Shown here: in pieces, positions 1-13,560 of the stretch
Layout of the letters: every line of letters starts with the position of its first letter
Position numbering within the stretch: the stretch's first letter is position 1
Source of the DNA: Sipunculus nudus
Lineage: Eukaryota > Annelida > Sipuncula > Golfingiida > Sipunculidae
Length of the DNA: 64,000 bases
Reading direction: 5' to 3'
Assembly: GCA_026874595.1 (NCBI GenBank)
Contig: CM049320.1
Span: 44,032,714-44,096,713 of the forward strand
Translations under genes and position numbers: made by a program
Notes under the pieces: model-generated
What the model was told of the DNA's origin: nothing
What the model saw: the letters and a program-made list of their open reading frames with translations, nothing else
The model's database searches: none

Positions 1-1325
1 TTAGTAAATCTGAGAAAAATGAACAGATGTGTATGTGAATCATTTGGAAATTATGTGAAAATTCGACCAGCTGTCATTCCCACACTACCCTAAGCATCAA
101 GGTTTTCCCCTGGTCACAGTGATTAGTAGATCCCCCTACTGGGATTTCTGTGAAATTCTATCAAAATACAGACATGTATATATATAAATATTTATATTCC
201 CAAATCCTGACAAACCACTGCTCTTTTTTTGCCTAAGATGCCCAATTCATGTTTTTGAATCTAGAAAGGCTGTATGCTGTATAAACATAGCCCTACTTCC
301 CCTATGCTAAGGGTTCTCCACCTGAGTAGGGTTTGGGAATGGCAGCCCCCACCTTCAGTTAAACTTAGTTGTTCAATTACATATTTTTCCTCATTTATAC
401 AAAGAGAGGCACTTCAATAATAGGCCACAGATAAACCCAAGTATCACCTAAACTGGCTTCTCATCTTCACGGCTCAGTTGGCTCAGCATGTTGATTCCTG
501 ATCTAGAGATTGTCAGTTTGATGCCCAACTTAGGGAACTCCTAATATTCACTGGTATTTCATGTCATAATAGATGAAATAAGGGTAAGAATATCTTCTGG
601 AACACTGGGTGGTAAAAATGAGAAAGTGAGAAGAGAGTTGATTTATAAATATGAAATTCTCACATTCCAGAATATAGAAATTCTGAACACACTCCTCCAT
701 TTTCACTATAACATGCCAATACCAGTGGTCACAAGGCTTAAATGTACATATGTCTGACCCACAGCTGTAAAAACTTGTATCACACTTGTGGACTCCACAA
801 TAAGAATGGACCAATATGATAAGGGTCCAAAATGCTCATGGCTTATCTTGTCAAGACAGGCCAGTAGTTAGCCACTAAAGATGTCTAAAATTTTAAATTG
901 TTAAATATGTCTCTGATTACATTTTCGTCAACCCCCCACATATATATGCACTTAATTGGGATTCTAAGCTCCAAACTATCTGTGTCAGTACTCAGTAAAA
1001 GGGAGAAACCCCATAATGACCCCTGGTATCTCATGAATACTAATAAGACAAAGTTCTGTTATGGTAAGATAATTGTATAAATTCCCTGTTTAAATTACAT
1101 GTATCTATATAATATCTTTAATAAAACAGGCCATTGTCCTGCTACAAATACGTGCTTACTGCTTATGCATGTCATGTCAGTTAGGCGCAATACTGGCCCG
1201 TGTTTCTTGAACAGTGCTGCAACGAGGCATATTTCAAGGTATCAAGACTTTAATAATAGCAGCTCTTCAGGTACAGTTAACTGTACAGACATCACTTTTG
1301 TAAACCAACACATTTATAATTAGGA

Positions 1326-1361
<36 letters not shown>

Positions 1362-2428
1362 GTAAAGATTTGTTCAATACATGCACCTGATAAAGTTTGT
1401 TATACTCTAGAATATCGCGGATTGTAAGCACTTTTATCATTTAGCTAATTTCGATAACCAATATGCTGGTCGTAATTGGTTGCAAACCAGTTTTACTCCT
1501 AAGGACCGGAATTCATTATCATGAACTATCATAATGAATAGGTGCAATAGAGGGGAAAGTTTTCGTCCCAATCATGCCCAGGATGAACTGTCCAGGAGAT
1601 TCAGACCAGCGCTGACTCTCCATGCATAACATATACTGTTATTTTCTCATGTTCAGGTAGGACTTTTTTCACAATATCTTTTGAAGTCATAAGTGAACGA
1701 CGAAAGGTTCATTTAATTATTTTTCAATAAGTAGTCTTAACTATTCTAAGAAATAATATTATATACTAATGTTTATGCTTGTTCTGTAAATTTTCAAAAA
1801 CAAAGTATTATCCATCTGAAGGAATTACTGTTGGAATCATGACTGTCTAAGCATCGATAAACTGAGTATTTAATGCCACACTAATTGTTATTGCCTGTAG
1901 TTCTTTATCTAAATTAATATTGTTACCAACAGATATTTCATTTAAAATTATTGGTCTTTAATATGAGACCTTTGCTGACTCTTCGTGTAAGCATGTGTGT
2001 CTGTTATTATTATATGTTCAGTTGCAGATACAACTACACTGTATATACTGCACTGACACTTCACCTGCATGATGTATGAATAAACGTCATATGCAAAAAC
2101 CTGGTTTACCTTGGTCTATCAAACTCTTCACAAATCAGACAAGAAAGTGGACCAGAGTGCATATATGAACGGATGGACCACTGTTACATATATTTATATA
2201 AATTTATATTTTACACACTACTTGATTGTCTGATAACACCCATGCACTATATGTATGTCAGTGATGTCACGTGCCTTCCCTCCTCTGACAATTGGAGTTA
2301 TTGATGATATACATATTTAAGGGAAATAGATATCACAAAAACCTTTGGTTTTGGATCATAGAAAATCAACCAACCATGGAAAACAGAAAACCAAAAAAAA
2401 GCACGATTAGATCAGTTATATAGCCCAC
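1..2428. other. Presumed intron 1 of the FHAD1-like gene; no exon recognised
   Basis: This AT-rich sequence lies downstream (minus sense) of the FHA exon donor. It holds a TA microsatellite at about 1326-1362 and a possible degenerate tRNA-like SINE head at 470-532. I saw no second FHA exon on the minus strand. The short open frames here have no recognisable domain. Confidence 0.4.
470..532 (+). repeat. Possible degenerate tRNA-derived SINE head
   Basis: The sequence reads GGCTCAGTTGGCTCAGCATG and, about 35 bases on, AGTTTGATGCCC. These resemble the A box (TRGCNNAGYNGG) and B box (GGTTCGANNCC) of a tRNA promoter at roughly normal spacing. Stems are poor, so a functional tRNA is unlikely. Confidence 0.3.
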
Positions 2429-2521
2429 CTGTATGACAAGATCACAGCCTTCCCGGCCAACTGTTGTCACTTTTGGCGCGAGCTGAAACACCGCCTCTCC
2501 GCATTTTAGGTATCCCTTCAT
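2429..2521 (-). CDS. First coding exon of an FHAD1-like forkhead-associated (FHA) domain protein
   Basis: Read on the minus strand, an ATG at 2521-2519 opens a 31-codon frame that ends at CAG followed by a GT donor (CAG|gtgggc, donor at 2428-2427), phase 0. The peptide starts MKGYLKCGEAVFQL and contains TTVGREGCDLVIQ. This matches the start of an FHA domain: the first beta strands and the GR that precedes the phosphothreonine-binding loop. The N-terminal MKxYLK..E..F.L pattern is what I recall for FHAD1, whose FHA domain starts at residue 1. FHA domains bind phosphothreonine peptides; the FHAD1 function is poorly known. The exon sits in a GC-rich island (about 2430-2650) typical of a promoter and first exon. 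The remaining FHA strands must lie in exons further left; I did not find them in 1-2428. Gene-level identity is inference from 31 residues. Confidence 0.62.
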
Positions 2522-2660
2522 GATGTAGGGGTGCCGGTCGGGGTCAGTTCTGAGAGTAGCCTGAGGCTGTGTAGCGGGGCTGCCTGGATCAGGGATCAGC
2601 CAGCAAGCACCGACCTACGTCACGGACTCCGGTCCAAGTCAGGCAAGTGGTCTTTCTTTA
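2522..2660 (-). promoter_or_regulatory. GC-rich 5' UTR/promoter island of the FHAD1-like gene
   Basis: This is the GC- and CpG-richer stretch directly upstream (minus sense) of the FHA exon, in otherwise AT-rich DNA. It contains a CRE-like GTGACGTAG core near 2615-2625. No TATA box is visible. It is called a 5' UTR/promoter only from composition and position. Confidence 0.35.
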
Positions 2661-5370
2661 AATATAACAACAGGCTCCGTTTATGATGGCCTGGCTTTCT
2701 GTAGTTTGCCAAGTTGAGTAGTTAAGATGTCCCGGTGAGGACCTGTCTAGCCAAATTGCATGCAGTTTCGGTATTACACACAAATATTAATTATACATAG
2801 GTGGTAACTTCCACAACCGTGGCCAAAGAATCCCGTCTGCGCATGTCAACTACCCCATAGCAACCAAACACGTTCCTGGTGACAGTCCGTAGACTGGTAC
2901 CCAGCTCAAATACATGCGTCAGATGTCAAGTGTAGGCTAGTTCCATGCCTACGTTACCTTTCACATTGCCGCCTGCAACGATGAAACGTCTTTTGCGCAC
3001 GTTTTGCGCACGTGAAATATTTTTTATTACAAATCTTTCTGGCATAAAGCTATATTTGTTTATATAAGGTCATCGTGTCACATATTGTGCACATCAACTA
3101 ATTCAGTGTGTATAGTGACCAACACGAAGGCATGCAGTTAGGCCTATATGATACTGACCAGTATGCATATACCGATGATACTGCAGAACTGGATTAAATA
3201 TAAAAATATAGCCTATATCTCCCTGGACTATGTGAAAGGTTTTATCTAAAAAGGTCTTTCTTGGTAATTTTCACAAGTAACAGTTTTTTATGATTTTGCT
3301 GGAGAAAAAAAAACATGCATATAAACAAGAAAAAACATTTTGACAGACATAACCTATATGATACCATCGACGTTGCATGGTATAGGTGTCACAATCCATA
3401 GACGTAAACTTATTTTCATAATAACTTGCAGTTCTGTCGGATAATTGCAGTATATACAGTCATGCATTTGAATAAGTACTACTAATGTTTAATAATTTCA
3501 CGACAGCTGAGTTATTATTTTTTTTTAATCACAGGGAATGGTCGTAATAACCCTTTAAATGTGTAACTATAGCAACAGAAATAAAGCAGATATGGTATAG
3601 GCTATATACACTCAAACTGTTAATGCGATATGCCTCTCTAAACCTTAAATATATTATAACTGTTTCTTGGGAATGTTCCAAACTACCAACACTTATATAG
3701 AACTAAAAGTGTTGCCTTTTAAAGCTGAGAGAGTGTTATCAGTTGTTTGTTCCGGTGCTCCTATTTTCATAGAACATTAATAGCTTGAGTCATGTACGTG
3801 TAGGCTGCTTTTTAAACATAAACGTTAATTAAAGTAAATGGTAAGTCATATTTAAGAACAAGTGATAGCTCATGACGCTCATCTGATTAACTTGATAATT
3901 CGCCTTACATTCATAACAAAAATTTATCATCTGAAAAAAAAATGAGATTAACTTCAGATTTGATCTTATCTTGCCCTTTGACATTCTGGCAAGAAAGTCG
4001 ATATGGTTCTTCCTTTAATGATGGGTCACACATATGTGAGGACTAAATCATATAATTACTAGTCTATTCTGGATATACAAGAAAAGAATAAGATTAAGGC
4101 CAAGGTCACAAGTTTTCAAACTGCTCGGAGAACTTGGATGAAACATTTTGTCTATCAAATTTGAGAGCAAAAAATATAAGTAATCATGTTGACAAGAAAT
4201 CTCGGAGATGATGAACGATATTTCGGCTTATTTGACCTTGTGGATCAAGGTCAAGGTGACCAGATTTTTACCTTGTTAAAGAACACTGTGGAAACAACAC
4301 GTGTGCCAAATTCTAGAGGAAAATCCACAGTGCTTCAAAAATATAGAGATCACAATTATTCTAGATTTCAGCATATATGACCTTGACGATCATTTGATGG
4401 TCTCAAAAAATAGGGGAAAAACCTTTAGCAGTTGATGAAAATATCCATTTTCAATAAGCAAAGAAAGAATCATGGCAACCCATGGATTAACTATTGAGAT
4501 ACTGGAGCTTTTGAATCAACTTTTAATTATTCTCTGCTGCACAACAACCCCCCATTTACTCGCAGGATAAAGGTCGCATTGACCTAATTTTAGGTACCAA
4601 GGGAGGTTTTGTATAGACCTCCATAGATCTTCATTTAGAAATTTCTCTTTCCAGTGGTACGGACGGCAGACGGAGGGACGACGGACAAAGGTTGATCTCT
4701 AAACTGGCTGTAGCTCAGCATGACTGCATGAACTGATTGAAGTCAGGTGAGCTGAAATTGCACGTGTATAGTTTATTTTACATATCTATAACAACAGGTC
4801 CGCATGAAATCTGTTTGTAAAGTTTACATAAGGATAAGTACTTAAACTAGCTTATCGTGCGTTGAACCGGGGGGGGGGGGGGGGGTTCCAACACAGGCAG
4901 ACTAGAAGAAATATTAAAGGTCATCGTAAAAATAGGTTTAAAAAACTAAAAAAAAATGTTGTTGTGGCTTAAAAGAGCTTAAAAGAGGGTCCGGACCCTT
5001 CGTAGTACTAACGTCTTTCCGCCGGTCTCAGACAGGCAAACTTGTGCACGGAAAGGCAGTTTTCATTTTGTACTTATCCGTTAGAAAGGTGAGCACCCAG
5101 ATGTTTTCCACTTGAGTAGCTGATAAGTATTAACAAAAATGACATGGAAACGAAATAATTTACAGGCGGTGATCTACCGACTCCCTATATAGGCCTGTTT
5201 TTATTATTTCCCTTTAAAAATGGTCCATAATTTTTTATGCTTTCCGGCATGTATAGGCTTTCATCATCTTTATTTTCCTGAGGTTTTTTTTCACAGCACA
5301 ATCATGTTTCTGATATAACAGTGTAACTAATAAAAAATTAGTTCTTTATGGCATTTGTTGCTGCAAGTGT
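2661..5370. other. Intergenic, AT-rich, with one dispersed-repeat copy
   Basis: No gene is seen. About 3840-4700 resembles the mollusc-type dispersed repeats found later in the window: it contains TCAAGGTCA (4245-4253), TGACCTTGA (4378-4386) and ends in a GACGGACGG/GACGGA purine run near 4660-4690. A run of 17 G occupies 4869-4885. Confidence 0.5.
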
Positions 5371-6939
5371 GCTTTTTTAAACAAATTTTATTCCACAATC
5401 TATATATACAGTACAAAAATAAAACCGTTTCTCTAACAAGGCATATCATATCTCAGTAAATGAAAAAATTTAATACTGAACACTTCTCCAATAGATGTTG
5501 CGTCTTGTTATCATTCTTTGCGATAATTAATTCAATCTTCATGTAATGCTTTAAATATTGTTCAAATCCTTTTATCGTTTAATTAATATCGTTTCACCTG
5601 CATCTATAAATATAGCTTTTACCGATAACAAATATATAATTCTTCCATATATCTTCACCTAATACTCCTAGAAAAACTCCTGCTTTATCAAGGTGAAAAT
5701 TATCTTCTTTCAACCCATTATAACACCAAACTTCTATTGCTTACCAAAATTCTTTAATCAATTCACAATTCAAAATAGATGCACTATATTATCCCAAAAT
5801 AGATGCACTATATTTTCTACGTCAGTTTAACAAAAAGTACATTTGTTATCACTTGCTAATTTCCACTTCTCCAGCCAATAATTAGTAACCAAAATATTCT
5901 GCAGAACTTTATACTGAAAATCCTGTGTTTTAAAATCTTGAAACACACCTTGAAACCAACAGATACACCTTTGACCAATTATAATCCTCTCTATTAAGAA
6001 ATTTATTAATTCTTGGCGGTTTCCAAACTGGTAAGCAAATTACATTCTTTATGCACTTACACAACTGTTTTGAACGGGTTTGATGTAATACGTAGTGTTT
6101 ACCATACAAAGTAACATGAAAGTATGGGGTTCATCCAAATATTCCTTTCCCATTTTCCATTTCTTTGATAGAACCAATGACATTAATGAATACCATTGAA
6201 AAAAGAATCTCTCATGCAAGCCACGTGCTTTCCAATATTCAAAAGGCTTATATATAATATGGTGATTATCATCAAATAAATCCCAAGCGGTTATGAGCCC
6301 AACGGCTATGAAATCTTTCCAACAAATCATTCTATTATCGATCTTAATATTTGTTCATCCATATGATTTGATTCCATACTTTTTGTTCTCTAAAAAAGCT
6401 GCTCTGATGACCTGAATACTTCGTACGATTTCTCTATAAAAATCTGTAATGATTTCCTTTTCCAAATTCTGACCAAGATTACCCAATAAAAGTATTTTTG
6501 TATTCAGCGTTATCTTTTTAAACTGAGCATCCAATAGTTTCTTCCAAAATCTATCTTCCTTTACAAATATCTTTTAATTCATGCAATGCAGGATGTCATT
6601 ATAACGGACTCTAAATGTGGCGCATTTAAGACCCCTTTTTTGCTTTTCTTGAACTAATAAACTTCGTGGCAATTTCTCAGATTTTCCATTCCATATAAAA
6701 TGGTATATTATTTTTTCCAAAATCTTTTTACATCGAAATGGAAAAGTGTCGTTAGCAAATTGATATTGAAATCTGGAGATAATAAAAGTTTTGACTATTT
6801 GGATTCGTCCCTGCAGAGTCAGACGTCTAATACGCCATATATTTGTCAGTTTCTCGATATCTTTAATTTTCTTTTAAAAGTTTTCTCTTTCGCATTCTTT
6901 ATCTTAAGAACAAAAAATACCGAGTATTTTTATTCCTTG

Positions 6940-7150
6940 TTTTGGCCATACAATATTAAGAGGATTACTCGACGAGTTTCTCAAACTCCCCATCCAATAT
7001 CCTGTTTTATCTTTATTCATTTCCAGCCCACTGTACATTCGAATAATTTAACTGCTTCTAGAAACCTTTTAGCGGACTTATTATCATTTACAACTGCTAC
7101 TGTATCATCAGCATACTGTACTAGCTTTATTTCCTCATTCTCTACTTTTA
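6940..7150 (-). pseudogene. LINE reverse-transcriptase palm fragment with YADD
   Basis: On the minus strand, 7115-7104 encodes YADD preceded by KLVQ and followed by DTVAVVND. This is the RT catalytic motif and the strand after it. The frame ends shortly afterwards (stop near 7018), so the RT is broken. The longer open frame on the opposite strand here (6700-7185 plus) is an antisense shadow. Confidence 0.75.
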
Positions 7151-7511
7151 TTCCTTTTATTGTATCCTGTCGTCTTAATAATTGACCTAACATTTCAATA
7201 TTTTTCCCAATATTGTATCGTTTTTCTAAATTAAGAAAATATTTTGTGCTTTTTTCCCCTTTTTAGTGCCATCTAACCTGTGATCTAATTATTTTGATCG
7301 TGTTTTTTCATTATTTATTCCCTCAAGTTCAGTTTCTATTTTCATTATATGCTGCTAATTTTCGATTTTATTTGGGTTATTTTCATCATCTATCAGAAAA
7401 TACAATTTTTTTTCAACTTTATTGACAATTTACTCTCGTTGTTATCTCGGTTTCTTTTCTTTTTACTATACAGTATTTCACACAAAAGGCTTCTATTTTA
7501 TATTTGATATA

Positions 7512-8035
7512 TTACCATTCCACTCGCGGGTCTGTTATTTTACACGTTTCCTCAACCCAAGTTATTTTTCTCGAGATATCTCGAATAAACTCGGATTCCT
7601 CAATTATACTGTTATTTAGTTTCCAATACACTTTACCTCTCTGACTTTGCTCTGATTCTTGAATTGTAGTGATTATGGCACTGTGATCTGATTTTACAAA
7701 AGGAACAATACTAGTATCTACATTCAAAATTATATCTTGTAAACCGCTACATATAAGCTAATAGTCTAATCTACATTTTACCTTTTCGCTTTTTTGTCTT
7801 CATGTCAAACGCTTTACTGTATATTTCGTATTCTCGAATTGTCAATCAGATCAAAGTTATCAATAATAGTATACATAATGTCAGTCACTTTTCCTTTTTT
7901 ATCTGAAGATCCCCCTTTTTTATCTATACTCTCATCCAATACCACGTTATAATCGCCTCCTATCACAATATTATCATCTGACGTTACATATTTATTAACA
8001 AAGCTTTCAATTGCAAATAGAACGAGACTTGACAC
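7512..8035 (-). pseudogene. LINE ORF2 endonuclease middle and C-terminal fragments
   Basis: There are two adjacent minus-strand frames. 8035-7814 contains GGDYNVVLDESIDKKGG, the catalytic Asp/Asn motif followed by the L1-typical DKKGG. 7727-7512 contains KSDHSAI, the terminal Asp-His motif. They are separated by a frame break near 7730-7810. Confidence 0.78.
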
Positions 8036-8099
8036 CTCTGAATATTAGGCGAGTAAAGATAAATTAAAAAATATTTCTTCTGATCTATTTCTACTCTTA

Positions 8100-8369
8100 C
8101 TAATAATAATCTTCCATCCATTGAGTTAATAAAACATCTAAATCTTTCATTTCAAGGCGATGTCTGAATAATATGGGAGCACCATGTCTCCAGTCTCCAT
8201 GACTATACACTATCATGCCATACCATTCATTTCGCCATACATTTTCTATTTCAGATGTACTATGCGTTTCCTGTAAAAACAAGACATCATATTTGCATGA
8301 CTTCGCCCATCGGAAAATTGACCTTCGGTTGTTTCTATTTTTCATACCCCTCACATTTAAGCTAACCAA
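8100..8369 (-). pseudogene. LINE ORF2 endonuclease N-terminal fragment
   Basis: This 89-residue frame carries the first APE-type endonuclease motifs: the Asn of NVRG and the catalytic Glu in LQETH. The sequence upstream (above 8370) gives no recognisable ORF2 start or ORF1. The fragment continues, after frame changes, into 8035-7814 and 7727-7512. Confidence 0.8.
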
Positions 8370-8399
8370 TTTGAAAACTATTGAAAAAAAAGAATACTG

Positions 8400-11286
8400 A
8401 TGAAAGCCTATGCTGAAAGAGAATATAAGTTTTGACCATTTTAATGTGGTTTTTTATACACTTAAAGTACAGACACAAACAACAAAACATACAATTCTGA
8501 CAGCTCCCTGCTGACACCGATATATAATAAGCGGCAGTACTATACCGTCAATTTCCCCCCTCTGTGACCTGAATGTCTGATGGGAGAAATCTCCAACATG
8601 TATCTCGTCATGCTGGATGAGCCCCTGGTATAAATGAAAACACTTTAGCTTGCATAACAGTGACCCATATTTGGTCAAGCCTTTCCGCCTGCCACGTTTA
8701 CTTCTAATTTTACTGTTACTGAAAGAGTACTCCTACACTATCTTCCAGTATACTTATATAACCTTTACACAGCCTAAATCTAATTTATTTTTATACAGTG
8801 TTATTAAAAAAAATTGCTAGTTTCCTTGATAAATTTACATTAGTATTATTTAAGAATAACAATAATATTCTCTTTGTAACACCAAATACTTTGTGGTATA
8901 CCAAAATATGCATTTGTTCTAATATACGAACCGTTTACTTATTTCGTATTTCCAATTAAATTAATTTAACACTGATCCATATTGAGACTGTTAATAAAAA
9001 AATATATATAGGCCTATATAAGCAAATCCAACGAATTTATGTCCCTCGCTTTCAATTTCAAGTCTGTGATGATATCGAAGACTGTGATGACATTTTCTTA
9101 GAGCAACTGCTAAAACCCACTCAACAGTTGGCTGCACCTGTCAATTACTATGACTGTAAGAAAAATAAGAAAGTAATCCAAGTAGTTTAATTATGTCCGG
9201 CGCTATTGACACCTGTTGGTGATATCTGAAACAAAGAGTCCCGATTTATCATTAAAAAATAAATTATCATATTATATTTTGAGTGACAGACGCTCCAAAA
9301 CCCAGTGGCGCAGACATGTCTTCAGACCTATAGGGGGGATGGTCATCTATATATATATATATATGTGTGTGTGTGTATATATATATATATATGTATGTAT
9401 AAATGCGTGTTCGTTTATATTTATATATAAATAAGTGTATGGGTGATTGTGTGCACGGAAAGTTCATTGCATAATATATACTGATAAAAAAATCAAAAGT
9501 GTACATTATAGAATGATTATACCTCGTGCATTTTTATAACTCTAAATCTATTGCTCTACTTTCAGCAATAAACAAACTGTCCTGCATATTATATCATGAC
9601 AGTAATATTTTGTATTTGTTTCTGATTAAATTATATCCATAAGAATCGATAATCATAAGATCAGGTATCTAGGTATCATCTTGATTATGACAGTGTACAC
9701 TGCTACATGATTTAGAATAGAACTAGTATCATGTATTCCGTTAGGTACTAGTATTTAAGTCTAAAAGAAGTGATATTGTTAATGAAAAAAAATAAATGAA
9801 GCCACAACTGAATGAATAAGCCAATTAAAAGATAAATGATAATTCACTAGAAAAAAAATCATAATATCAAGAACGATAATAAATAATAAACGGGGTAAAA
9901 TAAAAATTATCAAAATTATATTCCTTATCAACCTGCAGCTGTGCAGATAATAAAATGCTAGACAAACTCTGCATCTTGATTAAAAGGGCTTTATCAAGCA
10001 CGGTAAATAATGAAATAAAATCCAATGGGTTGTCGGGAGTAAACTGTATAGATTTAAAAAAAAAAATTATCATCATTGAAGTCATTTCTTATTATGCCAT
10101 GTGATGAAGATCATATGGCGGAATCTGGTAAAACTCAGGAGAGAACATACTTGTTAAGTTCTTATTCTCGTAAACGGTGCTGTAGTATGAACGCTTTAAG
10201 TGTCATGTGTCGCAGGTGTTTCTTGTCATCTATAGTCAAAGAAATGCCCGATTGTTTGGCGCCTCATCTCGCTTTTGTTCGCGAAGTTAGTATATAACAT
10301 GAGGCTGAAGTTTCAAGATTGCTTAAAATTTCCATGTTAAAAGTAAACTTTCAGAAGCATGCTTTACTTCTTATGCTGATACTCTGCCTTAAGATTCAGT
10401 CGTTTACTACAGGGAGCAGAACTGAATCTAAAAGAAGTAGAAACTTGCAGGAGTAACTTTAGCCACACTAGCCAGGATTTATAAAGAAAACACTATAAAT
10501 GTATTTTTATTGTCAAGTACATGCGGCAGTTTCATCCACTTTTTTTGAAGACAGGACACATATTTTCTCAGCAGTTTCCATAAATGTCAATGTCTGCCCT
10601 TTAGGATCACAGTATATGATAAACTCATCCTGAGCCAAACATCTGATAAAATCAAGTTTCATTCATTCTAATGTGCCAAACTTACTATATACAGGGAAAA
10701 TAATAAATTTGATAATACCAAGTTTTCTTCTTTAAAAAAGGGTATCACATTTGTAGGAATTTTTTTTTGTCATTCCATGGTGTTTGGTCCACAAACATCT
10801 CCTGAATGACCATTTCTGATTTGCCTAATACTCATGATGATATTTTTAATTTTCCCAATAGCCAATATGCAACATTTTAAGCCGTGTATCTGCAAAAGTT
10901 TTGTAAATTTGAAGACTTTAACCTAACAAACGGGCATGGCCCAAATTTACTGCAAAAAAATGTTAATAAAATGTTACAAGTTTTCGTAAGTTATTACTTT
11001 TCTAACTATTCATTCTCAATATATGAAGCCTGTGGGGGTTGTTATACACTATTATATGTCTTCGACTTCTAAGAGAGATTGAAAATTGAAAATTTACAAA
11101 GTAATACCTGGTAAAATTATGTTAATATATTTAATTCCAGCCTCTGTGACCCACTCTTTCTGACCCAAACTAGATATTTCAAATTGATAAATACATATTA
11201 CTAATGTTTAGGCGTTTTCTTGGCAACATATGGAAGCAATCAAATTGTTTGATCTATATAAGACATTAAAAGTGAGATTTACATAA

Positions 11287-11346
<60 letters not shown>

Positions 11347-13070
11347 GTATATATATATGAATGGAAACGTCTGAAGATCTTTTCTACATGTTTACTGATT
11401 AAATACTTAAAGAAGACCATTGAACCTGTCTACTTATACGCTCCCGAGGCAGATTAAATCTTGCGCTTCTAAAGAAGCAACTGATTTTCACGCTGCCTGG
11501 TTTGACCGTTTATGATACATTTAGACACCAGATGGCGGTTTGTTGTCCGCTGAAAAAAAATAATGTGACAAGCAGCCAACCAGATGCCAATGAACAAGCA
11601 CTCGACAGGCATCCTGGCTCCGCCCATAGCTGCGCTTCAAGCGCCCCTTGATTACAGTTTTTGGTCAAATTTTAATTGCTCCCTCCTATGTGCCCAAGAC
11701 CCTGAGCAAACCACGTCTGAGGATATTCTCTCTGAGCCTGTGGCCTGTTCGGACGGTTACCGGGGCGATGAGCTGTCACTCAAAACGAAATGAACAGCAT
11801 TGGCTCTGTGTATTCCTCGCTTGGCTGTGTCTTCCAGCACAAGGTCTCATCTGAATGGACAAAAATACAGTGCTACCCTCTGGTGTAGCAATTCAGGATA
11901 CGAGGTCATTACAAACATCGCTTACGATATTGGTAGTGGGCCTATTTGTAAAGCGCTGTGTAAAGAGCGTAGTCTACTTAATTTTATGACATAAATGCTT
12001 GTTTGCAAAGATTCTGTTGTGATGATTCTATATTAGATATAGTTATAAATTTGATAAAAAGAACTTTTAACTATTCTCGCAAGGGATTTTTTTCTGGGTT
12101 TGTCTGTCCTTTTTAGAAATTTCTTATTATTTCCCTTTATACATATTGTCTAAATATATAACTTTGCCTGTTAGTACAAGAATTCTTTGGTATCCTATGT
12201 AAGCATTGCAATACACAATTTATAGACTAAGTCTACACTGACCTCTTATATTGGAACGATTTTGAAGATATGATTTTCCTTCAATGAAAATTTAAAAATC
12301 TTATTTAATTTATTTTCCCTATTCAGTAAAAATACTAAGGAGAACCTAAGGAAAAGAATGATGTATAGATTATGAAGATTTCGCAAAATTTATTTATTTT
12401 TTTTTTCACAAAATTGTTTACTTTTAACTGGTTGCCGTGCTTTTAGCCGAATGCAACATAATTTATGAGAATGGGTTATTTCTAGAATAATTAGACATAT
12501 TAATTCATAAGATTAATAGGTTATCATATAGCTATAGAGGTCCTAGTCTACATATTAAATTGTATACTTAACGATAATAGTAACGGTCAGACTGTAATTG
12601 AATATTATGAGTGTATCTAAATTGCAGATACAAAATATACGGAAACCTTTGGTGGAGATCTGAATAACGAATTAACAATCCTTGAATGTTTGACGACGCG
12701 AGACAGTTGTTACTTCTTATACCTCACAACGTTCGTTATAAATATTATTACTATTAACTGGCATGTACTGCATAATGACTATAGTTCTGCTTTTTCACCC
12801 ATAGAAACCTGGAGGGATGATTGTACACCACCCCCCACCTAAAATTCTTGGGGGTATGCATCCCCCCCCCATCCCCCCGCTATCTACGCTCCTGCCAAAA
12901 CCTATACTACCAAGGTAAATATAAGAGCAATCACCGACCCAAGTTTAAATGAAATCAGATAGTATTTAGTAAACTATCACATGGAAACGAAAACTTGACG
13001 GACGGACAAATAGGCAACCCCAAATCATTTCCCCGTTCCTTATATGTGAACAGAGGACAGAAAATGGGAC
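8400..13070. other. AT-rich intergenic DNA with microsatellites; no gene recognised
   Basis: Microsatellites: TA/GT tract 9349-9394, and a pure TA tract 11289-11338 followed by CACACA. Candidate open frames (for example around 10076-10297 and 8454-8678) have no recognisable domain or codon bias. About 12820-12900 has runs of C and the GTAGATAGCGGGGG-like end (minus sense) often seen at transposon termini, but I cannot define an element. Confidence 0.5.
11500..11994. other. GC-richer island with CCAAT and GC-box motifs, possible promoter or exon remnant
   Basis: This island is clearly GC-richer than its flanks. It contains CCAAT at 11586, a GC-box-like CTCCGCCC near 11617, and three overlapping open frames of 64-69 codons on the plus strand. 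None of the frames resembles a known protein. It could be the promoter of an unannotated transcript or part of an old repeat. Confidence 0.25.
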
Positions 13071-13074
13071 AAAC

Positions 13075-13560
13075 AAGTTACATGATGCCCTTATCACTAC
13101 TAAGGGCTGCACTAATTAAGTTAACAGCAAATTTTACTATACATATAGGCCTATGATTAGTTAATCCGCCCGCCACGCACAGCCCCATGGACCAGGATAA
13201 AGTTATACTTTCCTGTCACCAATCGGACTTCGCGGACCAGGAGGACCACCCAATCTAATTCGAAACTGATTCTATTCACAGATACACCAATCGTCATTTT
13301 ATACAATGGACCCAGCATTAGACAAACATGATGCCCCTATCACTACCTTAAGACTACAGCACGGATTTAGTGAACAGCAAATATTACTCCACATAAACGA
13401 TAAATTAATCCGCACGCGCCGCACAGTCCCATGGACCAGGATAAAGTTATACTTTTCTGTCATCCACCGTACTCCGCGGGCCAGGAGGACCACCCAGTCA
13501 CATAAATAACTGTTCCTATTCACACAAAGATACACCAGTAGTCAATTTATGGGTTAACAT
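13075..13560. repeat. Diverged tandem duplication, unit about 246 bp, two copies
   Basis: 13075-13320 and 13321-13560 align along their length. Landmarks are CATGATGCCC at 13081 and 13327, CCATGGACCAGGATAAAG in both, and CCAGGAGGACCACCCA in both. Divergence is high (many substitutions, small indels). The array abuts the SGNH-like coding remnant, so it may be part of the same mobile element. Confidence 0.75.

Larger units (their letters stand above)
5380..8390 (-). mobile_element. Degraded L1-clade LINE retrotransposon (ORF2: endonuclease to C-terminus)
   Basis: Minus-strand remnants occur in the order expected of an L1-type ORF2. The APE-like endonuclease start has NVRG and LQETH (8369-8100). 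An internal endonuclease segment has GGDYNVVLD (8035-7814). The endonuclease end has SDHSAI (7727-7512). The reverse-transcriptase YADD motif is encoded by 7115-7104, followed by a thumb/C-terminal segment (6330-6049). The frames are interrupted by many stops and shifts, so the copy is dead. No ORF1 or CCHC knuckle is recognised, suggesting 5' truncation. A T run near 5370-5378 could be the remains of the poly(A) tail. The L1 class is well supported; the subfamily is not determined. Confidence 0.85.

Noticed and set aside
6700-7185. 161-codon plus-strand open frame
   Set aside because: Antisense to the LINE reverse transcriptase (YADD on the minus strand); no domain of its own.
9267-9506. Short frames over TA/GT tracts (also 11208-11420)
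   Set aside because: Low-complexity translation of microsatellites.
11584-11994. Three overlapping plus-strand frames as a gene
   Set aside because: No frame has a recognisable domain or splice structure; kept only as a GC-rich island of unknown role.
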